Virus record (IMG/VR): IMGVR_UViG_3300042402_005492
Span: 1 to 56,508 of that record
Origin: a virus
Reading direction: 5' to 3' (one strand)
Length of the DNA stretch: 56,508 bases
Shown: piece after piece, positions 10,301 through 20,200 of the stretch
Layout: every line of letters begins with the position of its first letter
How positions within the stretch are numbered: position 1 is the stretch's first letter
Made by a program: the position numbers and the translations under genes
Notes under the pieces: model-generated
What the model saw: the letters and a program-made list of their open reading frames with translations, nothing else
What the model was told of the DNA's origin: nothing
The model's database searches: none

Positions 10301-13284
10301 TTACCGCAGTAACTGAAGATACACTTACTTTTAATGTTGGTGCATCTGGTCCTAATAAATTCTTTACACCTACATCAGCTAGTTATGATGCACTAACAGG
10401 TGATATGGTTTTAACAGTTGGACAGCATGGATTGGGAATTGGAAGAGGTGTTGTTTTGGTGACGGGTTCAATCGCGTTTACTTGTGATCAAGATGGTAAT
10501 ACAACAACTCACTCATATCCAAGAAGTGGTAGTGACCCGTTTGCTGGTAAATCAATAGATATTATTGCAGTTGGGGTTACCCAACATACTGTAACAAATG
10601 CACCATATAATGCTGAAACTGGTGATGTTACTATAACAATAGTATCTCATAGCTTTAGTAATGGAGATTATATTAAACTTTCTGACAATTCCCTAACTTA
10701 TACTTGTGTATTGGATGGCAATACCGTTACTAAATCATATCCAAGACCTGGATACGATTATCCAAGCGGAAGATGGTTAGAAATATCAAATGTAACTACA
10801 AATACATTTGGTATTAATATAGGTTCTTCTTCATATGTAGACTCACACACATTTATTACCGCGAGTGTTAATGGATTGCAAAGACAAGATGGTACATTTA
10901 CAATTAATGTAGGGAATGCTGGAAGTGCTTCTGGTTCAATACACACTTTTGTATCTGCATCCGCAAACGCTGTTCAACATTTACCACAAACGCTTCATAC
11001 ATTTGTATCTGCATCAGCTGGGGCACTCAGACATTACCCACAAGCAGAACATACATTTGTAAGAACAACTCCAAACTCAGTTAGCACTTTACCAATAGTA
11101 ATTGAAAATATAAATAATACTATAAAAGTAACAAATATAACACAATTTACTTCATCTATATCAGCTTCACTGCAGGATATTGAATTTGTATCTTCATCTT
11201 TTGGTATTGTTTTAGATATAGTGAAGAACGGATCTGGTTCATATACTGCAAGTAACTACGGAGCTCCTGATGAAAATATCAGAGATGTATATAATTTACT
11301 TAAAAGTAATATTCCATTTATTCAAGCGGAAACAATTGCATACATCTCTTCATCTTGGAGTGATTTTGAATACAACGATTTAAGCTGTAGTAGGGATATT
11401 GGATTTATTGTAAGTGGAGCTGCGGAAGACCTTTTACATGGTGTAGACTCTGCATCAATTGTAAATGGTAAATACTATTTTGAGTTTCCATCATCAGCAA
11501 CTGTAAGTGGAAGTAGCTCTCCTACTTCTGCATCCCAATTATTCCCTACATTAGATGGCATTCGTTATGCGAGTAGATTGAGTGAAAAAATAATTCAAAA
11601 TATAGTATTCCAAACTGCTTCTTTGGAAGTATCCGCATCAAATGTGTTGATAGCTGAAAATAAACAATTTATTAAAGAAGAAACTATAGCATATCTTTCT
11701 TCATCTTGGAGTGATTTCTCATATAATGAAGTGACCTGTAAAAGAGATATTGGGTTCATATTAGATGCAGTAAGAACTGATTTAGTATATGGTGGAAATG
11801 AAAGAAGTGTAAATGCAGGTGAATTCTATTATCGTTTTCCATCCGCAGCAATTACTGGTGGTATTGTATCTCCAACACCTGATGCACAATTATTCCCAAC
11901 TTTAGATGGTATCCGTTATGCGGGTGATGTATCTCAAAAGTTAGTTAGTGGTAGTATATTCCAAACTGCTTCATTAGAAGTATCTGCATCGGTAGATTTG
12001 ATACGAAAAAATAGAACATTTATACGAAGAGAAGTAATTGAATATGTATCATCGTCTTGGTCACAAGTTGTATATAATGAAGAAAGTTGTAGTAGAGATA
12101 CTGGTTTCTTAATTGATGCGGCTGTAACTGATTTATTATATGGTGGTGAAGAAAGAAGTGTAAATGCAGGTGATTTTTATTATCGTTTCCCTTCAAGAGC
12201 AACGGTAGCAGGGGTTCCATCGGAGGCAGCACAATTAGACCCAACTTTAAGTGGTGTAAGATATGCAGGCGGATTGGCATCTAAAATTGTTCTTAATCAA
12301 CAATTTACATTCCCATCACAATCGGTGTTAAATGGAAGAAGTTTACTATTGGCAAACAAACAATTAGTACAGAAAGAAACCATAGCATTCTTATCTTCAT
12401 CTTGGAGTGGATTGAAATATAATGAAGTAAGTTGTAGTAGAGATTTAGGATTTATCATAGATGCCGTTTCTACGGATTTGGTGTATGGTGGTAATGAGTC
12501 TTCTATACAAGCTGGTACTTATTACTACATAAAACCATCGGTGGCAATTATTGATAGTTATGCAGATAATTTTGGACAGAGACAACAAACTGTTGATGGT
12601 ATAAACTTCGCAAAGGGAGTAAGTGAAAAAGTAGTTGCACAAACTCAATTAGTATTTCCTGGTGTTAGAAGATTGGAAGCGGCACAGAGATTAGTTGCAG
12701 CAAAGGAAGAATTGAAAAGAAGAGCATTGAGTTATACAAACGGAGCATTCCCTGCGTTGGTTTACAATGAGGCAAGTTGTAGTAGAGATACTGGATTAAT
12801 TGTGGATGCATTAGCAACTGATTTGATTTATGGTGGAAATGAAAGAGGTATTGAAGCAGCAACATCATACTTCACAGGTCAGTACGGAAGTGCTGCGGAA
12901 GTTGTTAATAACCAAAGATTGGAAACTTTAGAAACGAATAGATACCTAAGAACTAGAGCAGAATTTATAGCTGCAAATGCTCCTAAAGAAGATTTTGGTT
13001 CTCTAATTGTTGCAACTGGTATTGATTACTCTTACAATGGTAGTGGTGTGACCTTTAAGGCATTACCTCCAAATCAAGGTGGTAGTGGTATTCCAAATCC
13101 TGACTTTGAAATTACCGAATTGGGTGGTGGTAGAATATTCTTTACATCTGGTAATCAAGATGGTGACTTCCGAATTGGTACTGGATTAACTATTAATCAA
13201 GCAACTGGTACTTTGGTGGGTAGAACATTTAGTAAATCTCTATTCTCATTAGTAACTCCTTTCTCATTGGCTTTGGAAGGATAA
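4321..13284 (+). CDS. Giant repeat-containing fibre/structural protein (2987 aa)
   Basis: One of three giant virion proteins. After an N-terminal GS-rich strand segment (GDLSVTGSAVIGGSF), residues ~110-340 hold a right-handed beta-helix-like domain beginning YVSSTDGDDNNDGRS, a start common in phage fibre and tailspike proteins. A degenerate cupredoxin-like domain follows (nt 6212-6480). Most of the rest is 12 copies of a ~65-residue unit centred on YN-x-x-SCSRD (nt 6613-12882). These are interrupted by four Asp/Gly-rich beta repeats (nt 9841-10840) and short HTFVSASA-type repeats. The C-terminus is Gly-rich with an SLFSLVTPFSLALEG end. A long trimeric fibre or whisker is likely. No enzyme active site is seen. 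Confidence 0.75.
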   Translation: MAVLIPRKQIEEQNDISASFRIGGDLSVTGSAVIGGSFAADSEFFLGNQLTDRGEITGSVFLTGSLIIDGDFGFEDVNRILNVTASQALQSQDTFRYAGILARDFGANVPTLYVSSTDGDDNNDGRSIQFPLRTVKRAAQLASPGFDGRYGIPLGSLFSGYVIRVQAGTYVENNPVILPKNTTIWGSGLRITKINALNPEQDLFHVNSGCYIAEVTMGGLRLWPDQINPERGFAVAFQPGAFITTSPYIQNCSQISNQENSFTELYEDIPPGGGGLYVNGDVINPDSPLASMVLDAYTQISPNGVGCLVNGRGFIQLVSFFTNFSYYAIRVNNGGHATLNNSNISFGLFGMFASGSRKIDAISGGNEDARQRVRRSYSAIVDVLNKGLEDGLPSVTTVNTAEGIKVTQFTQSFSNNLATQTEVNKVSEDFRIISEIVASGPNNYPTLLAKSSDRGYDINNPYNISGGTQLTSSISASASDLLQISSSYADLLGIFADGTGSFIFKSNNKDVVKVSNLEPVSASITASIGTTLYNNISSSFDTVIKIVNGGTLPIIVPNTSASFYLGDIEPVLPSQPISSSIINVVSSSFSIIYNILDKGTGSSILDIPEDHQTDFDVNRGANNSAWVFDGVGNNPTLTLFRGTKYIFNVSGSFAKFTNPFFIRTQPTSGFIQGLDYNTGVINNGDDFGVVTFTVPFNAPNELYYVSQNSSQMVGKFNIVNSSATPFSLIENTMSYPTLVTGSVSASVVGEVTSSYNTLNSNLDFLKNETITYISSSWDGFEYNETTCKRDIGYIVDAVANDLLFGGNSGSITAGLEYYLVSSSATTSQKDATLTAIDFLSKTSQNLLRSSSFQQIQTGSSERYALWSSIIDNKPFIQAETIAYLSSSWSEFEYNQVSCSRDIGFILNAVATDLLYRGNERSVIAGDFYYRFPSVAVTDQLIQTVDGIKYASGTTLNIIEGNQFQFAETSTSASVSLLRQNRQLIQNETIEFINATFPTLDYNQVSCSRDTGFILDAITTDLLYGGNERSTTAGFFYYRFPSVAITTQRTETVAGVRYSKILTDFIVQNVLLETPRVSTNNEVGIKITNEANFTSSLFGTEVESSIVKSNFGIIGDIIRGGIEVTKRAVAKNKITDWSVTTPFNVADSVQFVTTQSLTDYREQIGDGFELVAQIVSGGLSAKPQLDKSINDLVKVNNIAQITGSFVENYVTSSLSASFGLVVKIISSGTGSIPNVIPNTAENIFVGNILPQTSSFINPSYISSVSQSYSVVTNIVSGGLAVSPAVVKNTNGNVRTKNVQIFTSSLVATNTQVNFVSASFDIVLDIVENGTGSLPTLIGYTTPSTASVVLNAYQNLKNNIPFIQAETIAYLSSSWSEFQYNEASCSRDIGHIVSGAAEDLLYNANSSSIFNGKFYYDFPSSATVSGSASPNEDAQLLPTLDGIRYASQLAQKVIVNTPFVTADESDVEVANLLVSNKEFIRNETIEYVSSSWSFFNYNDLTCKRDIGFIIDAVATDIIYGGNERVVNAGEYYYEIPSLATSTQLIQTLEAINYVSALSQKLIEGVEFITPDNDAVEASRLLLVNNELISREVVSYVSSSWSGVVYNELSCSRDIKHIINAARTDLVYGGNQRSVIAGEFYFLYPSRATVGGIPSEAAQLDPTVTGIEYGSELSQKIALSKVLTLVSSSKLDVVNVVRENKQFIKDNTIEYVNAFYPLLQYNEASCSRDVGFILDGVLTDLVYGGNQRSITSGDFYYRFPSPAITSAQKAETVDGIIYAGEIAKLVSVNELIDGVEIGRNIDNTIKVTNTSQFTSSKSGSVTEVLNVSSSFTLVTDIVESGVSSFTPTSASYNPANGQFVMTIPNHTLKVGNIIYLRDESFVFTCTMDGNRTEHALPSVGQPAYNSKLKIQSVTQNTITVNVGKSGPNVEFNPTDATYDPATGEFVVTVGEHDLSIGEGIVFVTRSFAFTCDMDNNHSTKSYPRFGIDPFSVRSIPITAVTEDTLTFNVGASGPNKFFTPTSASYDALTGDMVLTVGQHGLGIGRGVVLVTGSIAFTCDQDGNTTTHSYPRSGSDPFAGKSIDIIAVGVTQHTVTNAPYNAETGDVTITIVSHSFSNGDYIKLSDNSLTYTCVLDGNTVTKSYPRPGYDYPSGRWLEISNVTTNTFGINIGSSSYVDSHTFITASVNGLQRQDGTFTINVGNAGSASGSIHTFVSASANAVQHLPQTLHTFVSASAGALRHYPQAEHTFVRTTPNSVSTLPIVIENINNTIKVTNITQFTSSISASLQDIEFVSSSFGIVLDIVKNGSGSYTASNYGAPDENIRDVYNLLKSNIPFIQAETIAYISSSWSDFEYNDLSCSRDIGFIVSGAAEDLLHGVDSASIVNGKYYFEFPSSATVSGSSSPTSASQLFPTLDGIRYASRLSEKIIQNIVFQTASLEVSASNVLIAENKQFIKEETIAYLSSSWSDFSYNEVTCKRDIGFILDAVRTDLVYGGNERSVNAGEFYYRFPSAAITGGIVSPTPDAQLFPTLDGIRYAGDVSQKLVSGSIFQTASLEVSASVDLIRKNRTFIRREVIEYVSSSWSQVVYNEESCSRDTGFLIDAAVTDLLYGGEERSVNAGDFYYRFPSRATVAGVPSEAAQLDPTLSGVRYAGGLASKIVLNQQFTFPSQSVLNGRSLLLANKQLVQKETIAFLSSSWSGLKYNEVSCSRDLGFIIDAVSTDLVYGGNESSIQAGTYYYIKPSVAIIDSYADNFGQRQQTVDGINFAKGVSEKVVAQTQLVFPGVRRLEAAQRLVAAKEELKRRALSYTNGAFPALVYNEASCSRDTGLIVDALATDLIYGGNERGIEAATSYFTGQYGSAAEVVNNQRLETLETNRYLRTRAEFIAANAPKEDFGSLIVATGIDYSYNGSGVTFKALPPNQGGSGIPNPDFEITELGGGRIFFTSGNQDGDFRIGTGLTINQATGTLVGRTFSKSLFSLVTPFSLALEG
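6212..6480 (+). other. Cupredoxin-like domain, copper ligands lost
   Basis: The translated segment follows the same pattern as the two cupredoxin-like domains in the next giant gene: NPTLTLFRGTKY, NNGDDFG, then NAPNELYYVSQNSSQM. Here the His of the HPF motif is Asn, and the Cys and second His of C-x2-H-x2-M are Ser and Ser or Asn, leaving only Met. The fold is probably kept as a spacer while metal binding is lost. Confidence 0.6.
6613..12882 (+). repeat. Twelve-copy Cys-containing protein repeat
   Basis: Twelve copies of a unit with consensus ETI-x-Y-x-SSSW...YN-x-x-SCSRDIGFI...DLxYGGNERS...GxFYYRFPSxA. Each copy keeps one Cys in the SCSRD or TCKRD motif. Spacing varies because other small domains are inserted between copies. 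Confidence 0.85.
9841..11085 (+). repeat. Four beta-domain repeats plus short HTFVSASA repeats
   Basis: Four ~75-residue units share ASYNPANGQF-like starts, then an FTCxMDGN-like strand pair and an end such as ITVNVGKSGPN. They are followed by four short units with the core HTFVSASAN-x-(V/L)-x-H. They sit between copies 7 and 8 of the SCSRD repeat. Confidence 0.75.
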
Positions 13285-13285
13285 C

Positions 13286-13295
13286 GATATTTATA
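13286..13295 (+). promoter_or_regulatory. Candidate late promoter element (GATATTTATA)
   Basis: A one-mismatch version of the TATATTTATA element lies 28 nt before the ATG at 13324. Assigned by position and similarity only. Confidence 0.35.
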
Positions 13296-13323
13296 AAAGA
13301 TAACAAAATAAAATAAAAAAGAA

Positions 13324-14184
13324 ATGGCAGACGTATTTGTTCCCTTAAATAGGTTCCAGTCAGTAATATCAAATCTGACTGGTGAAGAAGATGAAGTATA
13401 TAAGACTCCTGTTGGGGTATCAACGATTATGTTATCCGCACAAATAACAAATACTGGAGTAACAAATAATCCTTTAACTGTATTGATAAACTCAAACCGA
13501 TTAATTCCTGTAGCGAATTTTGATGGAATTGAAGTTACAAGTAGTTTTGTAACTGCTTCTGCTCTATTGGACTTAAATAAACAATTTATTATTACAGAAA
13601 CATTTGCATTTATGCAATTCGAAAATAATTTATTGGAAGAGCAATTACCTATATCTGCATCATTTTATCAACCACAGATACAACGAAATATTGAAGCGAT
13701 ATCATTTGATATTACCAATAACACTACAATCCGAACAACCAAAGCAGCCCGCTCATATTATGATAAAAACGGTGTTAGTTTGGTGATAAGTGGACAATTG
13801 AGTGCATCACTCCAATCCGTAGATTACGCAAATTTATTATCCCAACAGGTCTTAAAGAATGAGCATGTAACGGGTTCCGCATCCATAACTAGGTTGTATC
13901 AAACCGCGGTAACTCAATCATACAATTTTGATTTAACTGCAGAGTCGGGATCAGTTGAATTAGTAGAAGATTTATATAATGTAATTAGAAATAATATAAA
14001 TAATCCTATAACAGAACCTCAACCAATTATAGATTTAATAAAAAATGTAGAAATACCTAGACAGGACTCATTATCGCCTGTTGTAGCTGGTAAATTAGTA
14101 TTGGAAGAGGGGTATGGTTTGATTTTTTCTGGATCAACAGAACTGACTGTCATTCTTTCACTTTTAGAAAGTGCTAACGAATAA
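13324..14184 (+). CDS. Virion structural protein with an inserted repeat-like domain
   Basis: A 286-residue protein. Its two ends together match the whole of the 110-residue protein at 25266-25598. Residues ~25-70 (VYKTPVGVSTIMLSAQITN) correspond to its N-terminal half, and the last ~35 residues (KLVLEEGYGLIFSGSTELTV, then ILSLLE) to its C-terminal half. The middle ~150 residues resemble the Leu/Ser-rich helical parts of the giant upstream protein, such as ALLDLNKQFIITETFAF. This points to insertion of fibre repeat material into a small beta-sandwich domain. The role is unknown; an adaptor or fibre-linked virion protein is likely. The start follows an A-rich leader and has Ala as second codon, like several structural genes here. 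Confidence 0.6.
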   Translation: MADVFVPLNRFQSVISNLTGEEDEVYKTPVGVSTIMLSAQITNTGVTNNPLTVLINSNRLIPVANFDGIEVTSSFVTASALLDLNKQFIITETFAFMQFENNLLEEQLPISASFYQPQIQRNIEAISFDITNNTTIRTTKAARSYYDKNGVSLVISGQLSASLQSVDYANLLSQQVLKNEHVTGSASITRLYQTAVTQSYNFDLTAESGSVELVEDLYNVIRNNINNPITEPQPIIDLIKNVEIPRQDSLSPVVAGKLVLEEGYGLIFSGSTELTVILSLLESANE

Positions 14185-14188
14185 AAAT

Positions 14189-14207
14189 AACTATATTATA
14201 GTTTTTT
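14189..14207 (+). terminator. Weak hairpin plus T-run
   Basis: AACTA/TAGTT can pair across a 5-nt loop, followed by a run of T. The stem is short and AT-only, so termination may be inefficient. It lies just after the stop at 14184 and immediately before the next late element. Confidence 0.3.
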
Positions 14208-14217
14208 TATATTTATA
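14208..14217 (+). promoter_or_regulatory. Candidate late promoter element TATATTTATA
   Basis: A perfect TATATTTATA lies 19 nt before the ATG at 14237, the same spacing as for the element at 846. It would drive the second giant fibre gene. Confidence 0.5.
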
Positions 14218-14236
14218 GGAAACCTTTTATATACGA

Positions 14237-17200
14237 ATGGCCAAAAGTAATTTATTAAGCGGAAGGGTAAGAGTTGTCAACCCCAAAGATGTTTCTAATG
14301 ATAGATACCAATTTTTAGACTTATCTCAGGCAGAACCTAATTTAGGAGTTCCTGATTTTAGTGCATCGCTTAGTGGAAGTCCTGCTATTGTAGTATCGGA
14401 TAGTGATGGTAATAGAGGGTTTGTACGAAGTTTAGATTTAGATAGAGTAACAGGTCAATTTACAGGATCTTTTACTGGTTCATTTACTGGAGATGGTAGT
14501 GAGTTAATCAACCTACCTGCAGCAACCTTTATAGCGAGTGGAAGTTCTACTGCATCGTTTGTAGAGGGTGATTTAGTTGTAAACACCAATACCACAATTT
14601 TAGGTAATTTAATTGTATCTCAATCTATAATTGCAGATCAACTTATAGTAAACCTAATTTCCTCATCAGTAATATACTCTTCTGGAAGTAACATTTTTGG
14701 TAATGAGGTTACTGATATACAACAATTCACAGGTTCGGTACAGATACAAACAGAACTTATTGCAAATTCAATAACTGCATCTTCTGCAACTGGTTCATTT
14801 ACTGGTTCATTTAGAGGTGATGGTAGTGGTTTATTTAATGTACCTGCAGAGGTAGCACCTTTGATTGCGAGTGGTAGTGTGACAGCATCTGTAAGTGATA
14901 CTTTAGGATTTGTAGTATCATCGAGTGTTAGTGGATCACTATTTTTCGGTGATGTAAGATTAGCAAGTGGTAGTGTATTCAGTGGAAGTGGTAGAGACCT
15001 TTTTAATATACCAAGATCTGCATTAACCGAAGATGCGCAGATTTCATCCTTAATTGCAAGTGGAAGTGTAACTGCTTCTGTAAGTGATAATTTTGGATTT
15101 GTGGTATCATCAAGTGCTAGTGGATCATTATTCTTTGGTGATGTAAGATTGGCTAGTGGGAGTGTGTTTAGTGGTAGTGGTAGAGACCTTTTTAACATAC
15201 CTCGTTCCGCTCTAACCGAAGATGCTCAGATATCTGCTCTCATAGCAAGTGGTAGTGTAACTGCATCTGTATCACCGGATAGAGGATTTGTGGTGGAAAG
15301 TGTTGACAATGGTTCTACCTTTAGTGGTAGTATATTTCTTTCTTCTGGAAGTTTCTTTAGTGGTAGTGGAGCTGGGTTATTTGATATCCCACAATCCGCA
15401 CTGTCACAAGAAGTATTCCGTATTGCAAGTGGAAGTATAACCGCTTCTGTTTCTCCAGATAGAGGATTTGTAGTAGAAAGTGAAGAAAGTGGCTCTACCT
15501 TTAGTGGGAGTATATTCCTTTCATCTGGTTCATTCTATTCTGGTAGTGGAGCAGGTTTATTTGATATTCCACAATCAGCGCTATCTCAGGAAGTATTTAG
15601 AATAGCAAGTGGGAGTATAACTGCATCCGTATCTCCTGATAGAGGATTTGTGGTAGAGAGTGTGGATATTGGTTCACATTTTACAGGTTCTGTAAATGTA
15701 TTCGGATCTGTAAGATCAACTGCTGGATTTTTTAGTGGTAGTGGTGCACAATTATTTGATATTCCACTATCCGCACTTGCTGAAGAAGTTACAGCAGCAA
15801 CTAAAATACAAAGTGGTAGTGTAACTGCTTCTGTATCTCCGGTTGATGGGTTTGTAGTAATTTCTCCTAATAGTGGATCATTATTCTTTGGAGATGTTAA
15901 ATTAGTAAGTGGTAGTGTATTTAGTGGTAGTGGAGCAGGTTTATTTGATATTCCAAAATCTGCTTTAGCTGATGATGTATTTATTTCTAATTTAATTGCA
16001 AGTGGAAGTATAACCGCTTCTGTTTCTCCAGATAGAGGATTTGTAGTAGAAAGTGAAGAAAGTGGTTCAACATTTAGTGGAAGTGTATTTCTTTCATCTG
16101 GAAGTTTCTTTAGCGGCAGTGGTGCTGGGTTATTTGATATCCCACAATCTGCATTATCTCAAGAAATATTCCGTATTACAAGTGGCAGTGTAACAGCATC
16201 TGTATCTCCAGAAAGAGGATTTGTGGTAGAGAGTGAAGAAAGTGGTTCAACATTTAGTGGTAGTATATTCTTATCATCTGGAAGTTTTATATCCGGTTCT
16301 GGTATAGGTTTATTTGATATTCCATTTTCTGCACTTTCGCAAGAATTGTTTAGAATTTCAAGTGGAAGTGTAACTGCTTCAGCATTACCTGATAGGGGAT
16401 TTGTGGTAGAGAGTGTGGATAGTGGTTCTACATTTAGTGGAAGCATATTCTTATCATCTGGTTCATTCTACTCCGGCAGTGGTGCGGGATTATTTGATAT
16501 CCCACAATCAGCATTGGCGTTTGAGATTAATCAAATAGCTAGTGGTAGTGTAACTGCATCCGTATCTCCTGTTGATGGATTTGTTGTAACATCGTTTGAT
16601 AGTGGTTCAAGCTTTTTTGGAGATGTAAAACTACAAACTGGTTCATTTAGTGGTAGTGGTGCTAATTTATTCGATATTCCTAGATCTGCATTATCGGAAG
16701 AAGTATTCCGTATTGCGAGTGGAAGTATAACTGCATCCGTATCTCCTGACAAAGGATTTTTGGTAGAGAGTGAAGAAAGTGGTTCTACCTTTAGTGGAAG
16801 TATATTTTTAAGTAGTGGTAGTTTTTATTCTGGCAGTGGAGCTGGTTTATTTGATATCCCACAATCCGCAATTACTGAAGATGCAATACGAATAGCAACA
16901 GGTTCTGTAACTGCATCGGTTGATGTTAATACTGGATTTGTAGTACAATCTCCAGATTTTGGTTCAACTATAAGTGGTAGTTTGGTAATAGATACAACAC
17001 ATACTAATTTCACACCAGATGTTACTACATTTGAGGTTAGTAATAATGGGTTCTCTGCGTATGTAATAAATGGGGAAGAAAATCCTACATTAACTCTTAC
17101 TGAAGGTGAAACATATACCTTTAACATAAACGCAAGTGGACATCCGTTTTGGATTAAGACTGTAAACTCAACTGGCACTGGAAACGCATATAATGATGGT

Positions 17201-20200
17201 GTAACTAATAATGGTACTGATAATGGAACTATAACATTTGTAGTTGCAATAGGAGCGCCTACTACACTTTACTACAATTGTCAGTTTCATTCATCTATGT
17301 TTGGAACAATTAACATAGTTGAAGCGAGTGAAGAGGCACCTGTTAATACTGGAGTAAAAATTATTGGAGATACTGAAATAGATGGTGATATAACAATTAC
17401 AGGATCACTTATTATATCGTCATCCAATACATTTAGAAACATTGGACCTGCACAATTTACTGGAAGTTTATTTATAACTGGTGGAAATGTAATAGTGGCA
17501 TCTGGAAGTTTCTTTAGTGGTAGTGGTGAGGGATTATTTGATATTCCAAGAGCTGCATTAGCGGATGATGCGTTAATTTCCAATATAATGTCAAGTGGAA
17601 GTGTAACTGCTTCAGTAAGTGATGAATTTGGATTTGTAGTCACCTCCGTGTTAAGTGGTTCGATATTTAGTGGTAGTGTATTCCTTTCATCTGGAAGTTT
17701 CTTTAGTGGTAGTGGTGAGAAATTAATCAATATACCTAGATCAGCTTTAACCGAAGATGCACTTATTTCAACAGAAATTAAATCTGGTTCAGTAACAGCA
17801 TCTGTATCTCCTGATTTTGGGTTTGTAGTTATATCCGCTGATAGTGGGTCTGAGTTTACAGGATCTGTAGATGTAAGTGGAAGTGTAACTGCGCAATTTT
17901 TCATAGGTGATGGTTCTCAATTAACAAATGTACAAGCAGCTGCAGCTCCTTTAATTGCAAGTGGTAGTGCAACTGCATCGGTAGCGAGTGGTGATACATT
18001 TGTAGTAACATCACCAGTGAGTGGTTCTCAATTTACAGGATCAATAAATGTAACAGGATCGATATCAGCATCTTTATTTCAAGGAGATGGTAGTGGATTA
18101 TTTAATCTAGACTTCTCAGAAATAACAATTGCTTCTCAATTGATAGCATCTGGTTCGGTAACTGCATCTACATCGCCTGACAGAGGATTTGTAGTTTTAT
18201 CCGCTGATAGTGGTTCGGAATTTACTGGATCAATTAATGTTAGTGGTAGTGTTACTGCATTTTCATTTATAGGTGATGGTTCTCAATTAACAAATGTTCA
18301 AGCAGCAGCTGCACCTTTGATTGCAAGTGGTAGTGCAACCGCATCCGTAGCAAGTGGTGATACATTTGTAGTAACATCACCAGTGAGTGGTTCTCAATTT
18401 ACGGGTTCAATAAGTGTATCTGGTTCAATAAATGTATCTGGTTCTGTAACAATTGTAGATGGTGTATATACCGGTGATGGTAGTGGACTGTTTAACATTC
18501 CACCTGAGGCGATTGAGAATTTGGAGTTAGATAGAATTTTGTCTGGTTCTGCATTAGCATTAATAACTACATCTTCATTTAATGTAAATGTGCCAATTAG
18601 TGGAGCTAGGTTTGATGGAGATGGTAGCGGATTATTTAATATCCCACCTGATGCTCTTGAAAATCTAGAATTAGATAGAATTGTAACTGGATCTGCACTC
18701 GCAGTTATTTCGGAGCCACGAGGATTGGAGGTAAATGTACCAACAACTATAACCGGTTCTTTAACTGTAAGTGGTGGATTATTTTTGACTGGAAGTAATT
18801 TAGTAGTTGGTAGTGGTAGTATAATAATTGGTGATGGTAGTGGTTTGACAAACATTACAATCGCTAACTTATCATTTGAGACCGAATTACTAAACTCTGG
18901 TTCAGCTGAAGCAAGAATTTCACCTAACTTAGGTTTGGTGACGAATGTTGGAGTTAATGTGGGTGGTGATTTAGTAGTAAGTGAAAGTATAACCGCACCA
19001 CAAATTATATCACCAAACTTCACAGGTTCTTTGAGTGGAACATATCGTTTTGATGGTGAAGGACCTACTGCATCCGCAGACTATAATTTATTACGATACG
19101 ATGAAAATAGAAATTATTACATTCCTCAACCAGAATTTTCTTTAACAGAAACTGTACCTTTTGAGAATGTATCGGATTTAACAATAACTCACAACTTGGG
19201 TATACGATATCCAGTTGTGCAGATATATGAAACAGGTTCTTTAGGAACTGAAGAGCAGATTATACCTTTAGCAGTTATACCATTAAATGAAAATAGTGTA
19301 AGAATTACATTTAGTGGATTGACAAGTGGACACGCCGTAATTGGTAGTGGGGGTTCTTTAATAAGTGGTACAATTCAAGGCGATAGAGTAATTGGGACTG
19401 TATTATCAGCATCTTACGCAATTAATGCGGGAACTGCTGAAAATGTTGCAGGATTTGACTCAGCATCACTATCGAATTTATCAGCATCTATTGCAGAATT
19501 GAATTTAGATGGATATGTGACAACAAACCAAACTTCTTCAATGAGTGTATTTGGAGCAGTAAGTGCTTCTTACGCATTAACTGCATCTTTTGCATTGAAC
19601 GCCGGTGGAACTGAATTATACATATTACATACGGGTTCAATAGTACAAACTGAAACTGCAAAAATAAACTTTAGTGGTAGTGGTGTAGATGTAATCGCAT
19701 CTGGTTCCGATGGAGTATTAGTAATCATAAATGGTGGCGGGGGAGAAGGTGGTACTTCGGATACCGCATCCTATATTGAGTCTATAAATGTAGATGGACC
19801 TTTGGGAATGGATAGTGTAGGATTTGCACTTACCGCATCTTTTGCATTAAACGCAGCGGGAGTTGATACTGCATCTTTCCTAAATGTAAATACAGATACC
19901 ACAATAAACGCATCATTAGTAATTAGTGGGAGTTTAGGAGTAAGTGGAAGTGTTTACTTTGGAGATATAGATACCGGTTCATTATCTCAAACTGTATTGG
20001 TTTGGGACGCTGCAACAAACAGAGTTGAAGCAAGAGATTTGGCTGAAGCTAGTGGTACTAGTGGAACTGCTGGAACAAGTGGAACTTCTGGAACAAGTGG
20101 TAGAGAAGGTGGTGGATTATTTGTTGTAATAAACGAAGGATTTAATTATGGAATAGAAGGGTATGCAGATACCACATTTCCAACCTTAACAGTAGTAAGA

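Noticed and set aside
14638-19023. Several open frames on the - strand in the GS-repeat region
   Set aside because: Each mirrors the repeated + strand fibre coding sequence and has repetitive Leu/Pro/Ser composition.
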